Positions 9,873-18,491 of a DNA stretch of 64,000 nucleotides are shown in pieces; position 1 is the first letter of the stretch, and the number at the start of each line of letters is the position of its first letter. The translations under genes were made by a program, and so were the position numbers. The notes under the pieces are model-generated. The model searched no databases, had not been told where the DNA came from, and saw only the letters and a program-made list of their open reading frames with translations. The stretch comes from Synechococcus sp. BSA11S (lineage in GTDB: Bacteria; Cyanobacteriota; Cyanobacteriia; PCC-6307; Cyanobiaceae), in the NCBI RefSeq assembly GCF_014224355.1, contig NZ_VNWP01000003.1, positions 62,001 to 126,000 on the forward strand, in the 5' to 3' direction.

Positions 9873-9923
9873 TCGTGCTGAGGTCTTCGCTGTTGTGATC
9901 ACCGCTGCGATGGAGAGATGGAC

Positions 9924-10589
9924 CTACCAGGGCAACTCCTGGCCGTTGGCGTGCCAGAAGGTGCCGGAGGTCTCGAGGGTGAGGGCGTCGATGCGCTCCA
10001 GCAGGCCACGAACCGACTGCTCCGGCGTGATCCCGTGGGCTGTGAAGCCGGTCATGCGGGTGCTCACCAGACCGGGGTGAAGGAGGGCCACGGCGATGGC
10101 GCGGGGCCTGAGGTCGATGGCCAACGACTTGCCGGCCATGCAGAGCGCCACCTTCGACATCCTGTAGCCGTAGGAGCCGCCTGAGCTGTTGTCATCGATC
10201 GAGCCCATGCGGCTGGTCATCAGAATCACCTTCGCTCCTGGGTGGAGATGATCCAACAGGGCACGGGTGAGCCGCAAAGGGCCGATGGCATTCACCTCGA
10301 ACTGGCGGCGCAGGCTCTGCGCATCGAGAGTCTCCAGGCTGGTGGCTTCATAGAGGCCGGCGTTGTGAATCAACCCATCGATCGCCAGATCCCCCAGACG
10401 CTCCACCAGGGAGGCAATGGCTGCCTCGGAGGTGATGTCGACCCCCGCCTCGATGCGCACGCCCAGTTCCTCCAGCTCCGGAGATGGGGTGCGGCAGACG
10501 GCCACCACCGTCTCGCCCCGTGCCTGCAGTTGCCTGCAGTATTCGTAGCCGATTCCGCGGTTCGCGCCTGTGATCAGGTAGGTGGCCAT
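9924..10589 (-). CDS. Short-chain dehydrogenase/reductase
   Basis: 221 residues from the ATG at 10589 (MATYLITG), preferred over an upstream in-frame start because the Rossmann motif then sits at the N-terminus. TGANRGIGYE is the NAD(P)-binding TGxxxGxG, NAG follows near residue 73, and SYGYRMSKVAL contains the catalytic YxxxK. The layout resembles the sniffer/CsgA-like group of carbonyl reductases. Substrate unknown; cytoplasmic. It stands alone between the DUF362 operon and a lipoprotein gene on the same strand. Confidence 0.87.
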   Translation of the reverse strand: MATYLITGANRGIGYEYCRQLQARGETVVAVCRTPSPELEELGVRIEAGVDITSEAAIASLVERLGDLAIDGLIHNAGLYEATSLETLDAQSLRRQFEVNAIGPLRLTRALLDHLHPGAKVILMTSRMGSIDDNSSGGSYGYRMSKVALCMAGKSLAIDLRPRAIAVALLHPGLVSTRMTGFTAHGITPEQSVRGLLERIDALTLETSGTFWHANGQELPW

Positions 10590-10661
10590 GGAAGAACTGA
10601 GCAGACATGGAAGGGTGCCTGGATCGTATGGGGGCAGCATCGCTGCAATCCCTTGAGGCCA

Positions 10662-11399
10662 TCAGCCGCCGAGCACCACTGCATCAGGGATCTCGTAGCG
10701 CTCCTTGCCCACCCGGATCAGGTTCAGATCTGCCTCCCGCTTCAACGTGAAGGGGCCCGAAGCATCGGCTTCGCTGCTGTCAGCGCCGATCGCCCGACCC
10801 ATCCGGAAGTAGATCGCCCGCGTGCCGCCTTCCGGTCGGGTGATCAGAACGGTGGCGTAGCCGCCACCGGCCCTGGCGACGGCGAACGGACACGACCCCA
10901 TCGGCTGACCGGGTTGCTGGGCGCAGGGGACCGATCCCCTGGCATCGAAGTCACCCTGGCCGGCGCGAAGGGCGGAATCATCAGAACCTCTGGCCACGCT
11001 GCCATCGGGGGAAACGGCAGGCTTCAGGCTGCCGGCGGGGACGAAACCCCTCGGCCCACCTCCCAGCTGCTGCACATCGCACCAGACACCGGCGTCGCCG
11101 GGTTGACAACCGAGGTTGTCGAGAATCGTCTCAGCTTCGTAGGTGGCGAGCAGCTTTGAACCTGCTGAGGCACTCTCCCGCAGCGACAAGGGCGCGCTGC
11201 TGCCGGGAACCTGCCAGTTGCGGGGGCCTCCCTGTTCCGGCGAGGCCGGAACAGCGGCGGCTGGAGTGGTCTCCGAAGGGGCCGAGGCGGCCGGCTTGGA
11301 CGGCTCGGCAGGAGGCGGCGGTGACCCGCAGGCCCCGAGCAGGGCAAGCAAGCCCAGGGCAGGAAGAAGGGACCATCGACACAACTCCCGATGACGCAT
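10662..11399 (-). CDS. Lipoprotein with SH3-like domain
   Basis: 245 residues. A type II signal peptide is plain (LLPALGLLALLGAC with the lipid-modified Cys at about 25), followed by a Pro/Ala/Ser-rich linker and an SH3-like segment (APLSLRESASAGSKLLATYE, GVWCDVQQLGGGPRGFVPAGSL). The C-terminal half (MGSCPFAVARAGGGYATVLI, RAIYFRMGRAIG) is a domain common in cyanobacterial and proteobacterial lipoproteins of unknown role. Probably anchored to a membrane facing the periplasm, perhaps contacting peptidoglycan. About 160 bp to the next gene upstream with no clear promoter. Confidence 0.75.
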   Translation of the reverse strand: MRHRELCRWSLLPALGLLALLGACGSPPPPAEPSKPAASAPSETTPAAAVPASPEQGGPRNWQVPGSSAPLSLRESASAGSKLLATYEAETILDNLGCQPGDAGVWCDVQQLGGGPRGFVPAGSLKPAVSPDGSVARGSDDSALRAGQGDFDARGSVPCAQQPGQPMGSCPFAVARAGGGYATVLITRPEGGTRAIYFRMGRAIGADSSEADASGPFTLKREADLNLIRVGKERYEIPDAVVLGG

Positions 11400-11563
11400 G
11401 CGTCCCTCGCTGTTCCGATCAGCGTAGACAGGGGCTCAGCAGCGGATCACACGGCATGCTCAGGAACGCTGGGGACATCTTTCGAATTCTGGGAGTATGC
11501 TGAAAAACTGTGCTCGATCACCTGCTTGCAGCAGAAGCAGAATCAGAAGCCAGGCCTCTGCCC

Positions 11564-11812
11564 TCAAACAACTTTATGCCGGCGCACCTGGATTCGCTCA
11601 TCGATCTTGATTTCTTTGTTGTGAAGATCTAATCCCTTTACAGCCGCCACTTCACCCTGAATTCCCTGGGCCGCCAGCTGCTCAACCAGCTGTTTCATCA
11701 GTTCATCTTCTACCTTGTTCTGATCAAAACCACTGGGGGTGAGATCAGCCAGAAAGCGACCGATGCGTGTGGCAACCACTGAAGACGAGTTGGTTACGTT
11801 GATCACAATCAT
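11564..11812 (-). CDS. Small conserved hypothetical protein
   Basis: 82 residues beginning MIVINVTNSSSVVATRIGRF. It looks like a compact folded protein: an N-terminal beta strand, a helix (QNKVEDELMKQLVEQLAAQG), then strands ending in basic residues. I believe it belongs to a small family in picocyanobacteria, from memory of similar sequences only. No catalytic motif or signal peptide. It stands alone with about 140-165 bp of non-coding DNA on either side. Confidence 0.65.
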   Translation of the reverse strand: MIVINVTNSSSVVATRIGRFLADLTPSGFDQNKVEDELMKQLVEQLAAQGIQGEVAAVKGLDLHNKEIKIDERIQVRRHKVV

Positions 11813-11954
11813 GGCCGATCAGGCATCATTCAACGGGATTGTATCGCAGCTTGTGATTCCTGCGTGATAGGCCGAAAAGGCCTGCCGCACAGAGGTCTGC
11901 AGGATCAATGACCACGTCCAGCCGAGTGCAACAAACCGAGGTTGATGGTCATCC

Positions 11955-12701
11955 TCAGCGGTAGGTGGAGATGGTCGAGAGCCGCTGAAAGGAGGGATCG
12001 GCCATGCCATCCACCCGGAAGGACGTCCAGGTGGCATTGAATGAGGGATGCTCAGTCAGACGGGGAAACTCGATCCGGCGGCGTTGGTAGGTGAGTCCGA
12101 CACAGCTGAGGTTCTCGTCGTCGGCCATCAACGACCAGAGCAGACGCAGCTCACCCCTGTCATAGGAATAAGGATCTGTCTGGGTGACCGCTTCGGCCAG
12201 CACCCCCGGGGCGAAGCGAACGTCGCGGCAGGATTCCGACGCGAGGTAATGGCCATCCTCGGTGGGATAAAACCAGCAGGTCTCGTTACACAGCTGCTGG
12301 AGGGGAACAGCATCGAGACGTTGCCACTGGCCTGGAGTCTGGTCACGCAACTGCCCCGCCTCGTACTGGAGCCAGTGCACCTGCAGCCACAGCCTGGTGG
12401 GCTCGAAGCGCGGGATCACGGCATCGCAGAGCAGCCGCTGGGATGGGGCAGGGAAGCTGGGATCGCAGGCAAAAGGATCTTCACAGGCAGCAGTGGCCAG
12501 GCCATTCTGTACAAGCTCATCCAGACTGCCGCTCCACGCCGGTGGACAGCGCAGGATACGCAGGGCCAGGGCAGAGCTGAGTGCCTTCTGATGCTCGGCA
12601 ACCAGATCAGACCACAACAAAGGCTCCTCTCCGTTCCGGGGAGGAGCCAGGCTGAACGTGAACGCCAGGGAAGATGTCATGGGCGGAGGTGAACCCGTCA
12701 T
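11955..12701 (-). CDS. Hypothetical protein, 248 residues
   Basis: No family recognised. Soluble, rich in Trp, Leu and acidic residues, with several Cys in the first half and middle (CEDPFACD, CNETCWF) and a well-structured C-terminal half (DRGELRLLWSLMADDENLSC, YQRRRIEFPRL). The shape (hydrophobic beta strands, late YSYDRGELRLLW segment) loosely recalls lipocalin-like phycobiliprotein lyases, but I see no diagnostic motif. A second ATG at 12680 (MTSSLAFTF) is equally plausible. It follows the hli gene on the same strand with a 32 bp gap. Confidence 0.65.
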   Translation of the reverse strand: MTGSPPPMTSSLAFTFSLAPPRNGEEPLLWSDLVAEHQKALSSALALRILRCPPAWSGSLDELVQNGLATAACEDPFACDPSFPAPSQRLLCDAVIPRFEPTRLWLQVHWLQYEAGQLRDQTPGQWQRLDAVPLQQLCNETCWFYPTEDGHYLASESCRDVRFAPGVLAEAVTQTDPYSYDRGELRLLWSLMADDENLSCVGLTYQRRRIEFPRLTEHPSFNATWTSFRVDGMADPSFQRLSTISTYR

Positions 12702-12733
12702 GACGGGAAGAATGGCGCGCCGGAGCGAGGCGA

Positions 12734-12883
12734 TCAGCCCAGGCCGATCTGGCGGAGGATGCCCTGGCCGGTGAGCAGCTCGGTGGCCAGCCCGATCACG
12801 AAACCAAGCATGGCGAGGCGGCCATTCCAGGTTTCAGCGAAGGCAACGAAACCGAAGCGGGGGGTGGAGGTGGAGTCAGCCAT
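12734..12883 (-). CDS. hli: High-light-inducible protein (HLI/SCP)
   Basis: 49 residues, too short for most gene callers. It carries the chlorophyll a/b-binding motif in its single helix: FAETWNGRLAMLGFVIGLAT, with the ExxNxRxAM chlorophyll-ligand pattern. HLI proteins sit in the thylakoid membrane and protect photosystem II and chlorophyll precursors under high light. The upstream region contains TTACGAT on the minus strand (12909-12916 on plus), resembling one half of an HLR1 element bound by the NblS/RpaB system; the second half-site is poor. Confidence 0.88.
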   Translation of the reverse strand: MADSTSTPRFGFVAFAETWNGRLAMLGFVIGLATELLTGQGILRQIGLG

Positions 12884-12952
12884 GGGGCCAGAACAAAGTG
12901 CTTTGCAAATCGTAACACGAATCTTTCAGCATTGTTAAGGGCCGCGCCGGAC

Positions 12953-13228
12953 TCATGCCTCGTCCTCGCCTGTGTCCCGGCTGACATCCACTCCGAAGGG
13001 AGCGAAGAGAAACACCATTTCCCCCAATCGCTCCTGCTGGCCATCGAGGGCAAACACGCCTCCAGAGACGAAATCAGCGGAACGCTGGGCCTCTTCCGGT
13101 GGCATCGCGCCGAAGTTCAGCACAACGGTCTTGCGCTCACGGACCGCCTGTACCGCATGGAGGACATCCTCGAAGCGGTGCGGCTCCATCAGGACCACTT
13201 CGGGAGGCAAGTCGGAAAACCGATCCAT
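12953..13228 (-). CDS. Short SepF-domain protein
   Basis: 91 residues from the ATG at 13228 (103 if the TTG at 13264 is used). The whole protein is one SepF domain: VVLMEPHRFEDVLHAVQAVR, TVVLNFGAMPPEEAQRSADF, VSGGVFALDGQQERLGEMVF, as in the DUF552 core that polymerises and binds FtsZ. Canonical cyanobacterial SepF is nearly twice this length, with an N-terminal membrane-binding helix absent here, and is usually found near proC. This is therefore more likely a paralogue or a divergent SepF than the main division protein. It is 54 bp after the fibrillin gene on the same strand. Confidence 0.8.
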   Translation of the reverse strand: MDRFSDLPPEVVLMEPHRFEDVLHAVQAVRERKTVVLNFGAMPPEEAQRSADFVSGGVFALDGQQERLGEMVFLFAPFGVDVSRDTGEDEA

Positions 13229-13282
13229 GCCTTCACGGTGCCATGGGCAGACCAGTGGCGCCAACCGAAGTGTCTGACAGGG

Positions 13283-13840
13283 TCAGCACGGCTGCACCGT
13301 TCCCGCCAGGGCGAACAGATCGTCAGGACTCAGCTCCTGACGCCGACGCAAGGCAAACAGTGTGCCGGCCTGGCCCCGACAGAGGCGCAACTCCTCATCC
13401 AGAACGGTGATATCAAGCCAGGCTGGATAGCTCTGGCTCACACGCCGCAACCAACGCAACCGAGTGCCCCCCAGCGGTGGGCCGATCCAGCCTCCCCTCT
13501 CGAAGTTCACCGCCACCCGCTGCACTCCCTCGATCTCGATCCTCGCCAGCACGGCGATGCCACCCAGGGCGGCGAAAGCACCGCTTGGTCGCAGCAGGTT
13601 CATGGCTCGCCCACCAGCCGGGTCCAGAACCTGAAGGTTGTCGATCCAGGGCGTCACCCGCAGATAGGGAGCACGACTGCTGCTCCAGCGCAACTCCCAG
13701 ACCCCCTTGAGCGGTTCAGGTCGCTGGAGGAGATCAGCGGGGCAGTCCCTCTCCAGCGTTTCGATCAGGCCGCGCATCCTCTGGTCTCCCACCGAGGCGG
13801 GGTCCCGCAACGCATCGAGCAACTGATCGCGAACAGACAT
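13283..13840 (-). CDS. PAP/fibrillin family protein
   Basis: 185 residues with the lipocalin-like features of plastid lipid-associated proteins: an N-terminal helix (SVRDQLLDALRDP), then GVWELRWSSSRAPYLR, NLQVLDPAGGRAMN, RVAVNFERGG and a late YPAWLDITVLDEELRLCRG strand. Fibrillins bind lipids or quinones at thylakoids and help photoprotection. A short SepF-domain gene follows after a small gap, so the two are probably co-transcribed. Confidence 0.82.
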   Translation of the reverse strand: MSVRDQLLDALRDPASVGDQRMRGLIETLERDCPADLLQRPEPLKGVWELRWSSSRAPYLRVTPWIDNLQVLDPAGGRAMNLLRPSGAFAALGGIAVLARIEIEGVQRVAVNFERGGWIGPPLGGTRLRWLRRVSQSYPAWLDITVLDEELRLCRGQAGTLFALRRRQELSPDDLFALAGTVQPC

Positions 13841-13972
13841 GGCGCCGGTGGGGGGAGGAGGAACGGACTTGATGGACCGGTGGCGTGTGTAGAGTGAGGG
13901 TTGATTTCTCGATCACTGGTGAGAGCAACACTTCCAGCCGTCGACAGATCGGTTCAAGTTATTTAACGTTAC

Positions 13973-14302
13973 ATGACAATCTACGTAGGCAACCTCTCGT
14001 TCGATGCCGAGCAAGAGGATCTCCGTGACCTTTTCAGTCAATACGGAGAAGTGCGCCAGTGCAGCCTGCCCCTTGATCGGGAAACTGGACGCAAGCGCGG
14101 TTTCGCCTTTGTCGAACTCGCGAACGACACCGAAGAGCAGAAGGCCATCGACGATCTCCAGAACGTCGAATGGATGAACCGGATGATCCGGGTCAACAAA
14201 GCCGAACCACGTGGCGGCGGCGGTGGCAACCGTGGCGGCGGCGGTGGCTATGGCGGCGGTGGCGGTGGCTACGGCGGTGGTGGCGGTCGCAGCCGCTACT
14301 GA
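13973..14302 (+). CDS. rbp: RRM RNA-binding protein with glycine-rich tail
   Basis: 109 residues. One RNA-recognition motif fills residues 1-80: RNP2 is IYVGNL (3-8) and RNP1 is KRGFAFVEL (about 42-50). The tail is Gly-rich with Arg and Tyr (GGGGYGGGGGGYG) and ends RSRY. Cyanobacterial Rbp proteins of this type are cold- or stress-induced RNA chaperones. There is no Shine-Dalgarno before the ATG; the leader is AT-rich just upstream (AGTTATTTAACGTTAC), a pattern seen in cyanobacterial rbp genes. A strong terminator follows at 14367-14390. Confidence 0.93.
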   Translation: MTIYVGNLSFDAEQEDLRDLFSQYGEVRQCSLPLDRETGRKRGFAFVELANDTEEQKAIDDLQNVEWMNRMIRVNKAEPRGGGGGNRGGGGGYGGGGGGYGGGGGRSRY

Positions 14303-14366
14303 GTCGCCGTCAACGGCGCACCAAAACTGACCTGAAATCAGGTTCGTTTCAACCAGGTTTGTGATC

Positions 14367-14390
14367 AACCCCGCCACGGCGGGGTTTTTT
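14367..14390 (+). terminator. Rho-independent terminator of rbp
   Basis: AACCCCGCC then GGCGGGGTT form an 8-9 bp GC-rich stem with a tight loop, followed by TTTTTT at 14385-14390. It lies 64 bp after the rbp stop. Confidence 0.9.
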
Positions 14391-14393
14391 GTT

Positions 14394-14423
14394 GGGTGCC
14401 GAGGCTCTGGGGTCTCGGCACCC
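14394..14423. repeat. 10 bp inverted repeat between convergent rbp and cyAbrB genes
   Basis: GGGTGCCGAG (14394-14403) and CTCGGCACCC (14414-14423) are perfectly complementary with a 10 nt loop. There is no T-run on either side, but it lies 28 bp beyond the cyAbrB stop. It may act as that gene's terminator or as a 3' stabilising structure. Confidence 0.6.
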
Positions 14424-14450
14424 TGGTCCTTCAGGCAGATCGACGGGGAA

Positions 14451-14825
14451 TCACTCCTCCCCTTCGTCCTCGGCGCCCACGGGGACCAGGCGAATCTGCT
14501 TGCGACCGATCTTCAACTCGAACTCATCACCGGGCTTGAGGTCGAGCAGGGCCGTGTAGGCCTTGCCCACCAGCAGATTGCCGTTGCCCTGAACCGTGGC
14601 GATGTAGCTGAGTTTGCGCCCACCCTTGCCGGCGGCCTGACCGCCACCTGTGGAGCCGAGGTTGACGCCCTTGGCCTCCAGCAGCGCCTCGTAGAACGCT
14701 GTGAAATTCAATCGTTCACTGCCGTCCTTCTTGGTGCTGACATAGCCAGCGGAACGCACCAGCTCTGATTTGCTTACCTCACCCAGCTCCTTGACCTTCG
14801 CAAGCAGATCGGCACCCGTCAACAT
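14451..14825 (-). CDS. cyAbrB family transcriptional regulator
   Basis: 124 residues from ATG 14825 (MLTGADLLAKVKELG), the usual start of this family. The conserved N-terminal part (KSELVRSAGYVSTKKDGSER, LNFTAFYEALLEAKGVNLG) precedes an AbrB-like swapped-hairpin DNA-binding domain (YTALLDLKPGDEFELKIG). CyAbrB proteins control nitrogen, carbon and hydrogenase genes and bind DNA fairly non-specifically. It is convergent with rbp. An in-frame upstream extension lacks conservation and was not used. Confidence 0.9.
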   Translation of the reverse strand: MLTGADLLAKVKELGEVSKSELVRSAGYVSTKKDGSERLNFTAFYEALLEAKGVNLGSTGGGQAAGKGGRKLSYIATVQGNGNLLVGKAYTALLDLKPGDEFELKIGRKQIRLVPVGAEDEGEE

Positions 14826-15036
14826 GGCAAGCATTGAGAACATCACAGCCAACATACTGAATGGTGTGGGTTCGTCGAGGCTGATCGAACAAGCCCCCAA
14901 CCTCAGGCCATTCAGCTCCCGCGAAGATCCAGGGCCTCGCCCATTCCCGGTCAGGACATCCTGATTCAGATCAGAGGAGCCTTGGGGGCGAAGTTGCGCC
15001 AGATCCACTCTGCGCCGGCCGGTGCTTCCCTGCGGC

Positions 15037-16503
15037 TCAGTGGGAACGGCCCGAGCGAGGGCGGCGATACCAGAAACACCCAGCTCCCCCGAGCAGAATC
15101 ATCAGGATCAGAGGCGCTTCGCCCCAGATTTGATAGCTCGTGGCACGGCTCAGCAGCTCCAGTTCGAACACCCCCAGCTCTGACTGCTCCGGGGGTAAAG
15201 CGTTTCGGATCAGCCCCTGCCCATCGATCACCAGGCTGGGGCCGGTGTTGGCAGCACTCACCAGCCAGCGGCCCGTTTCGATCGCACGCACCTGGGCCAG
15301 AGCCGTGAACTGATCGCGCAGCAAGGCCGGATAGGGGTCGAGATTGGCACTGGCCATCAACCAACCGGCGCCTGCCGCGCTGGCCTTCCTCAAGGCCACA
15401 CCATCGGCCAGCTCGTAGCAGATCGCCACCGCCGGATCGGCACCCGAACGCATCAGCAGGCGCGAAGGGGGGCCAGGCTCCACACCCCCCACGGCCGAGA
15501 GTCCGCTCCAGCGCCAGAGCCGCGCCAGGGGAACCCATTCACCGAGGGGGACCACCCTTGACTTGTCGACCCAACCCGAGGCCTGGGCCTGGCCGGGCAG
15601 GAAACGCAGCACACTGCTGCGCAGCTCCTCCCCCTCGAGGCGGAAGCCTCCGCTGAGCACTTCCGCGTCGGCCTCGGGCATGGCCTGACCCAGCACCAGC
15701 GTTCCTTCTGGCAGCAGCAGGGGTACCCCCAGAGCGGCCGCCTGCGAGCGGGCAGCGGCGATCTGGACCAGCAGACCCCGCTGGCGCTCAGGCTCGAACT
15801 TCTCCCGGGTCGGCAGGGCCGGTTGCAGCACCAGCACCCGAAAGGGGGCGCCCCGCTCCGCCTGGTCCGCCCGCAGCTGACTCCAGCCGAGGCCATGGCT
15901 GAGCAGCAGCACCGCCACCAGGCCCAGCCCCCAGCCCCGCCGGCTGGCTCCCGAGGCCACCAGGGCGTGCCAGCAGAACCAGCTGATCAGAAGTTGAACC
16001 GCCGCCACCAGGCCAGCGCCGCCCAGCGCCGCCAGCCCGGCCAGGGGCCGGTCGGCCGGCAACGGAGAGGTGCCCAGGCCGATCCAGAACAGGGGACCGG
16101 TGGCCAGCAAAACTTCCGTCAGACCCCAGAGCCCGCAGGCCACCAGCGCCGTGGCGAAGTGACGGGGGCCGAGACAACGCACCAGAGCGCTCCAGGTCGC
16201 GACCAGCAGCCCCCCGGCCAGACCGCAGCCCAGCCACAACAGCAGGCAGATCGGCAGGCTGAGGGGGCCGGGGACGCCGATCCAGTCGAGAGGGTGCAGC
16301 CAGAGCAGCCAGCGGTGGCTCACCAGCACTGCTGCGGCACCCCAGAGACCAGCGGCCGCGGGGCCGCAGCTCCAGAGGGGCACCAGGGCCAACCACAGCA
16401 GTGGGGCCAGGCCCAGGGGGGCCAGCGAGAGACCCGCCAGGGCTCCGGCAAGGGCGGTGACCCCCACCAGGCGCCGGTCATCTCCCATGGCCTGCACCGG
16501 CAT
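15037..16503 (-). CDS. lnt: Apolipoprotein N-acyltransferase
   Basis: 488 residues. The first half has about six to seven membrane helices; the second half is a nitrilase-like domain with the catalytic triad visible as LLPEGT (Glu), DKSRVVPLGE (Lys) and AICYE (Cys). It ends with a last membrane helix (APLILMILLGGAGCFWY) and a basic tail. It transfers the third acyl chain to the N-terminal Cys of lipoproteins in the cytoplasmic membrane. At least two probable lipoproteins lie nearby in this window. It diverges from the phasin-like gene, with 35 bp between starts. Confidence 0.93.
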   Translation of the reverse strand: MPVQAMGDDRRLVGVTALAGALAGLSLAPLGLAPLLWLALVPLWSCGPAAAGLWGAAAVLVSHRWLLWLHPLDWIGVPGPLSLPICLLLWLGCGLAGGLLVATWSALVRCLGPRHFATALVACGLWGLTEVLLATGPLFWIGLGTSPLPADRPLAGLAALGGAGLVAAVQLLISWFCWHALVASGASRRGWGLGLVAVLLLSHGLGWSQLRADQAERGAPFRVLVLQPALPTREKFEPERQRGLLVQIAAARSQAAALGVPLLLPEGTLVLGQAMPEADAEVLSGGFRLEGEELRSSVLRFLPGQAQASGWVDKSRVVPLGEWVPLARLWRWSGLSAVGGVEPGPPSRLLMRSGADPAVAICYELADGVALRKASAAGAGWLMASANLDPYPALLRDQFTALAQVRAIETGRWLVSAANTGPSLVIDGQGLIRNALPPEQSELGVFELELLSRATSYQIWGEAPLILMILLGGAGCFWYRRPRSGRSH

Positions 16504-16538
16504 GCAACGACATCATCAGGAGGTCAGCGCTTGCCGCC

Positions 16539-16880
16539 ATGGAACGGGACAATCTGCTCCAACAACTGATCCTGCGGGGTCTGGGCACCAGTTCGCTGGT
16601 GGCCGACCGCCTTCGCAGCGTCACCCAGGCCTGGGTCACCAGTGGCCGCCTGGATCCCGGGGAAGCCACCGTGCTTGTCGACGACGTGATGCGCTCGTTG
16701 CGGGGGGAGAACCCTGAGCTGGAAAAGCAGGCGGAACGCACCATGGAGCGCAACATCGATCATTTTCTCCAGGACCTGGGGCTGTCCCGCCAGCGGGAGG
16801 TGGATGAGCTGCGGGGGCGCATCGACCGCCTTGAGCAACAGCTGCGCAGCCGTCGGGAGGGCACGGAAGTTCCCGACTGA
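16539..16880 (+). CDS. Phasin-like coiled-coil protein
   Basis: 113 residues, all helical. An N-terminal helix pair ([40 protein letters not shown]) precedes a charged C-terminal coiled coil ([20 protein letters not shown]). The pattern of a helical domain, then a xxDVMRSL segment and a terminal DELRxRIxxLE coil, resembles short PhaF/phasin-superfamily proteins. The link to storage granules is not established for this protein. Followed by an exported FKBP gene after 88 bp on the same strand. Confidence 0.75.
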   Translation: MERDNLLQQLILRGLGTSSLVADRLRSVTQAWVTSGRLDPGEATVLVDDVMRSLRGENPELEKQAERTMERNIDHFLQDLGLSRQREVDELRGRIDRLEQQLRSRREGTEVPD

Positions 16881-16968
16881 GAGTGAAAGCCCTCCAAGGG
16901 GGTCCGCTCGTCCTGCGCTGTCAGAATCACCTTCAGCTCGTTTCGGCCCGGCCGTCATTTCCCGACCC

Positions 16969-17625
16969 ATGCGTGACATCCTGATCAGCACCGGCGTCTG
17001 CGCCGCCTGTCTGCTGCTGGCCCTTGCCAGTCAGCTGATCTCCCCCAGCACGGTGGAGGCCAGCAACGACGGGGCTGCCGCCACTTCCATGGCTGCGGTG
17101 ACCAGGGCGGCCAGCCCTGCACCGGCCGCCCTCAGCGGCCGGATCGAACTGGACCCCGACGATCCGAACCCTTCGCTGTTCACCATGGCTGCTGACACTC
17201 CTTCCGATCCCAGCTCCCTTGCTGACAGCACCGTGACCCAGGCGGGAGAAGCCGCTGGCCTCGGCGGAGAAATGGTGGCCGCCAAGGAAGTGGTCACCCC
17301 CAGTGGCCTGCGCATCACCGATCTTCTGGTCGGAGATGGCGCTGAAGCCGTGAACGGCCAATCGGTTCAGGTCAATTACAGCGGCACCCTCGCCAATGGC
17401 AAGGAGTTCGACAGCAGCTACGGACGCGGTCCGTTCTCCTTCCCCCTGGGCGCCGGCCGGGTGATCAAGGGCTGGGATGAAGGCGTGGCGGGCATGAAGG
17501 TGGGTGGCAAGCGCAAGCTCGTGATTCCCCCGGATCTTGCCTACGGAGAGAGAGGAGCCGGTGGCGTCATCCCCCCCAACGCCACCCTCACCTTCGTGGT
17601 GGAACTGCTTGGTGTCGGGGGCTGA
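16969..17625 (+). CDS. Exported FKBP-type peptidyl-prolyl isomerase
   Basis: 218 residues from the ATG at 16969, which begins a hydrophobic signal or anchor sequence ([20 protein letters not shown]). A low-complexity Ala/Ser/Pro linker follows, then one FKBP domain from about residue 110 to the end: [60 protein letters not shown]. It should catalyse proline isomerisation in the periplasm or thylakoid lumen. The domain lies at the very C-terminus, as in FkpA/Mip-like and lumenal FKBPs. Confidence 0.92.
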   Translation: MRDILISTGVCAACLLLALASQLISPSTVEASNDGAAATSMAAVTRAASPAPAALSGRIELDPDDPNPSLFTMAADTPSDPSSLADSTVTQAGEAAGLGGEMVAAKEVVTPSGLRITDLLVGDGAEAVNGQSVQVNYSGTLANGKEFDSSYGRGPFSFPLGAGRVIKGWDEGVAGMKVGGKRKLVIPPDLAYGERGAGGVIPPNATLTFVVELLGVGG

Positions 17626-17668
17626 ACCCTCCCTCACGACTGGAAACGGTCACCCCTCGTTAGGATGA

Positions 17669-17693
17669 CCCCACCGGTGGACCGCCGGTGGGG
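17669..17693 (+). repeat. 9 bp hairpin between FKBP gene and sodB
   Basis: CCCCACCGG (17669-17677) and CCGGTGGGG (17685-17693) form a perfect 9 bp GC-rich stem with a 7 nt loop. No T-run follows. It could be a weak terminator for the FKBP gene or a structure in the sodB leader, whose start codon is 148 bp further on. Confidence 0.55.
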
Positions 17694-17840
17694 CTGTCCC
17701 TGGTCGGGTTTGTGTCAGACCCGGGTCGCCTGCCACGACCAGCGCCGCCGGAGCCCAGCAGGTTGCCCATGTCGTGCCGCTGGACATGGCGGTCCTCCAA
17801 GGGCTTTGCCCGCTTTTTCACCCTTCGTTTCACCGTTTTC

Positions 17841-18440
17841 ATGGCTCACACGCTGCCCGCTCTCCCCTACGACATCAACGCGCTCGAGCCCCACATCTCC
17901 AAGACCACCCTCGAGTTTCACCACGGCAAGCACCACGCCGCCTACGTCGCCAACCTCAACAAACTGGTGGAAGGCAGTGATCTCGACAGCAAGAGCCTTG
18001 AAGACGTCATCACCAGCGTGGCGGGCGATGCCTCCAAGGCCGGGGTGTTCAACAACGCCGCCCAGGTCTGGAATCACAGCTTCTACTGGCAGTGCATGAA
18101 GCCCGGTGGCGGCGGCCAGCCCAGCGGTGCCCTCGCCGAGAAGATCAACGCCGATTTCGGCAGCTTTGAAGCCTTCGTTGAGCAGTTCAAGACCGCCGGT
18201 GCCACCCAGTTCGGCAGCGGCTGGGCCTGGCTGGTGCTCGATGGAGGAACCCTGAAGGTCACCAAGACCGCCAACGCCGATCTGCCCCTGGCCCATGGTC
18301 AGAAGGCTCTGCTCACCATGGATGTCTGGGAGCACGCCTACTACCTCGATTACCAGAACAAGCGTCCGGATTACATGGCCACCTTCCTGGACAAGCTGGT
18401 GAACTGGGATTTCGTGGCCGCCAATCTGGCTGCCGCCTGA
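17841..18440 (+). CDS. sodB: Iron superoxide dismutase
   Basis: 199 residues from [20 protein letters not shown], the classic SodB start. Metal ligands are visible: His27 (EFHHGKHH), the WNHSFYW His, and DVWEHAYY (Asp and His). The [11 protein letters not shown] and GATQFGSGW contexts are those of Fe-SOD rather than Mn-SOD. It is a cytosolic enzyme without signal peptide, removing superoxide from photosynthetic electron flow. The 5' region of about 215 bp is long for this genome and holds a hairpin. Confidence 0.95.
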   Translation: MAHTLPALPYDINALEPHISKTTLEFHHGKHHAAYVANLNKLVEGSDLDSKSLEDVITSVAGDASKAGVFNNAAQVWNHSFYWQCMKPGGGGQPSGALAEKINADFGSFEAFVEQFKTAGATQFGSGWAWLVLDGGTLKVTKTANADLPLAHGQKALLTMDVWEHAYYLDYQNKRPDYMATFLDKLVNWDFVAANLAAA

Positions 18441-18455
18441 TCGGCCCAGGCCCAT

Positions 18456-18483
18456 GGGCGGCCGTCGAAGACGGCGGCCGCCC
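18456..18483. terminator. Bidirectional hairpin between convergent sodB and queA
   Basis: GGGCGGCCG (18456-18464) and CGGCCGCCC (18475-18483) are complementary, with an alternative inner stem CCGTC-GAA-GACGG. It sits in the 51 bp between the two stop codons. There is no T-run, so termination strength is uncertain. Confidence 0.5.
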
Positions 18484-18491
18484 CCGAGGGC

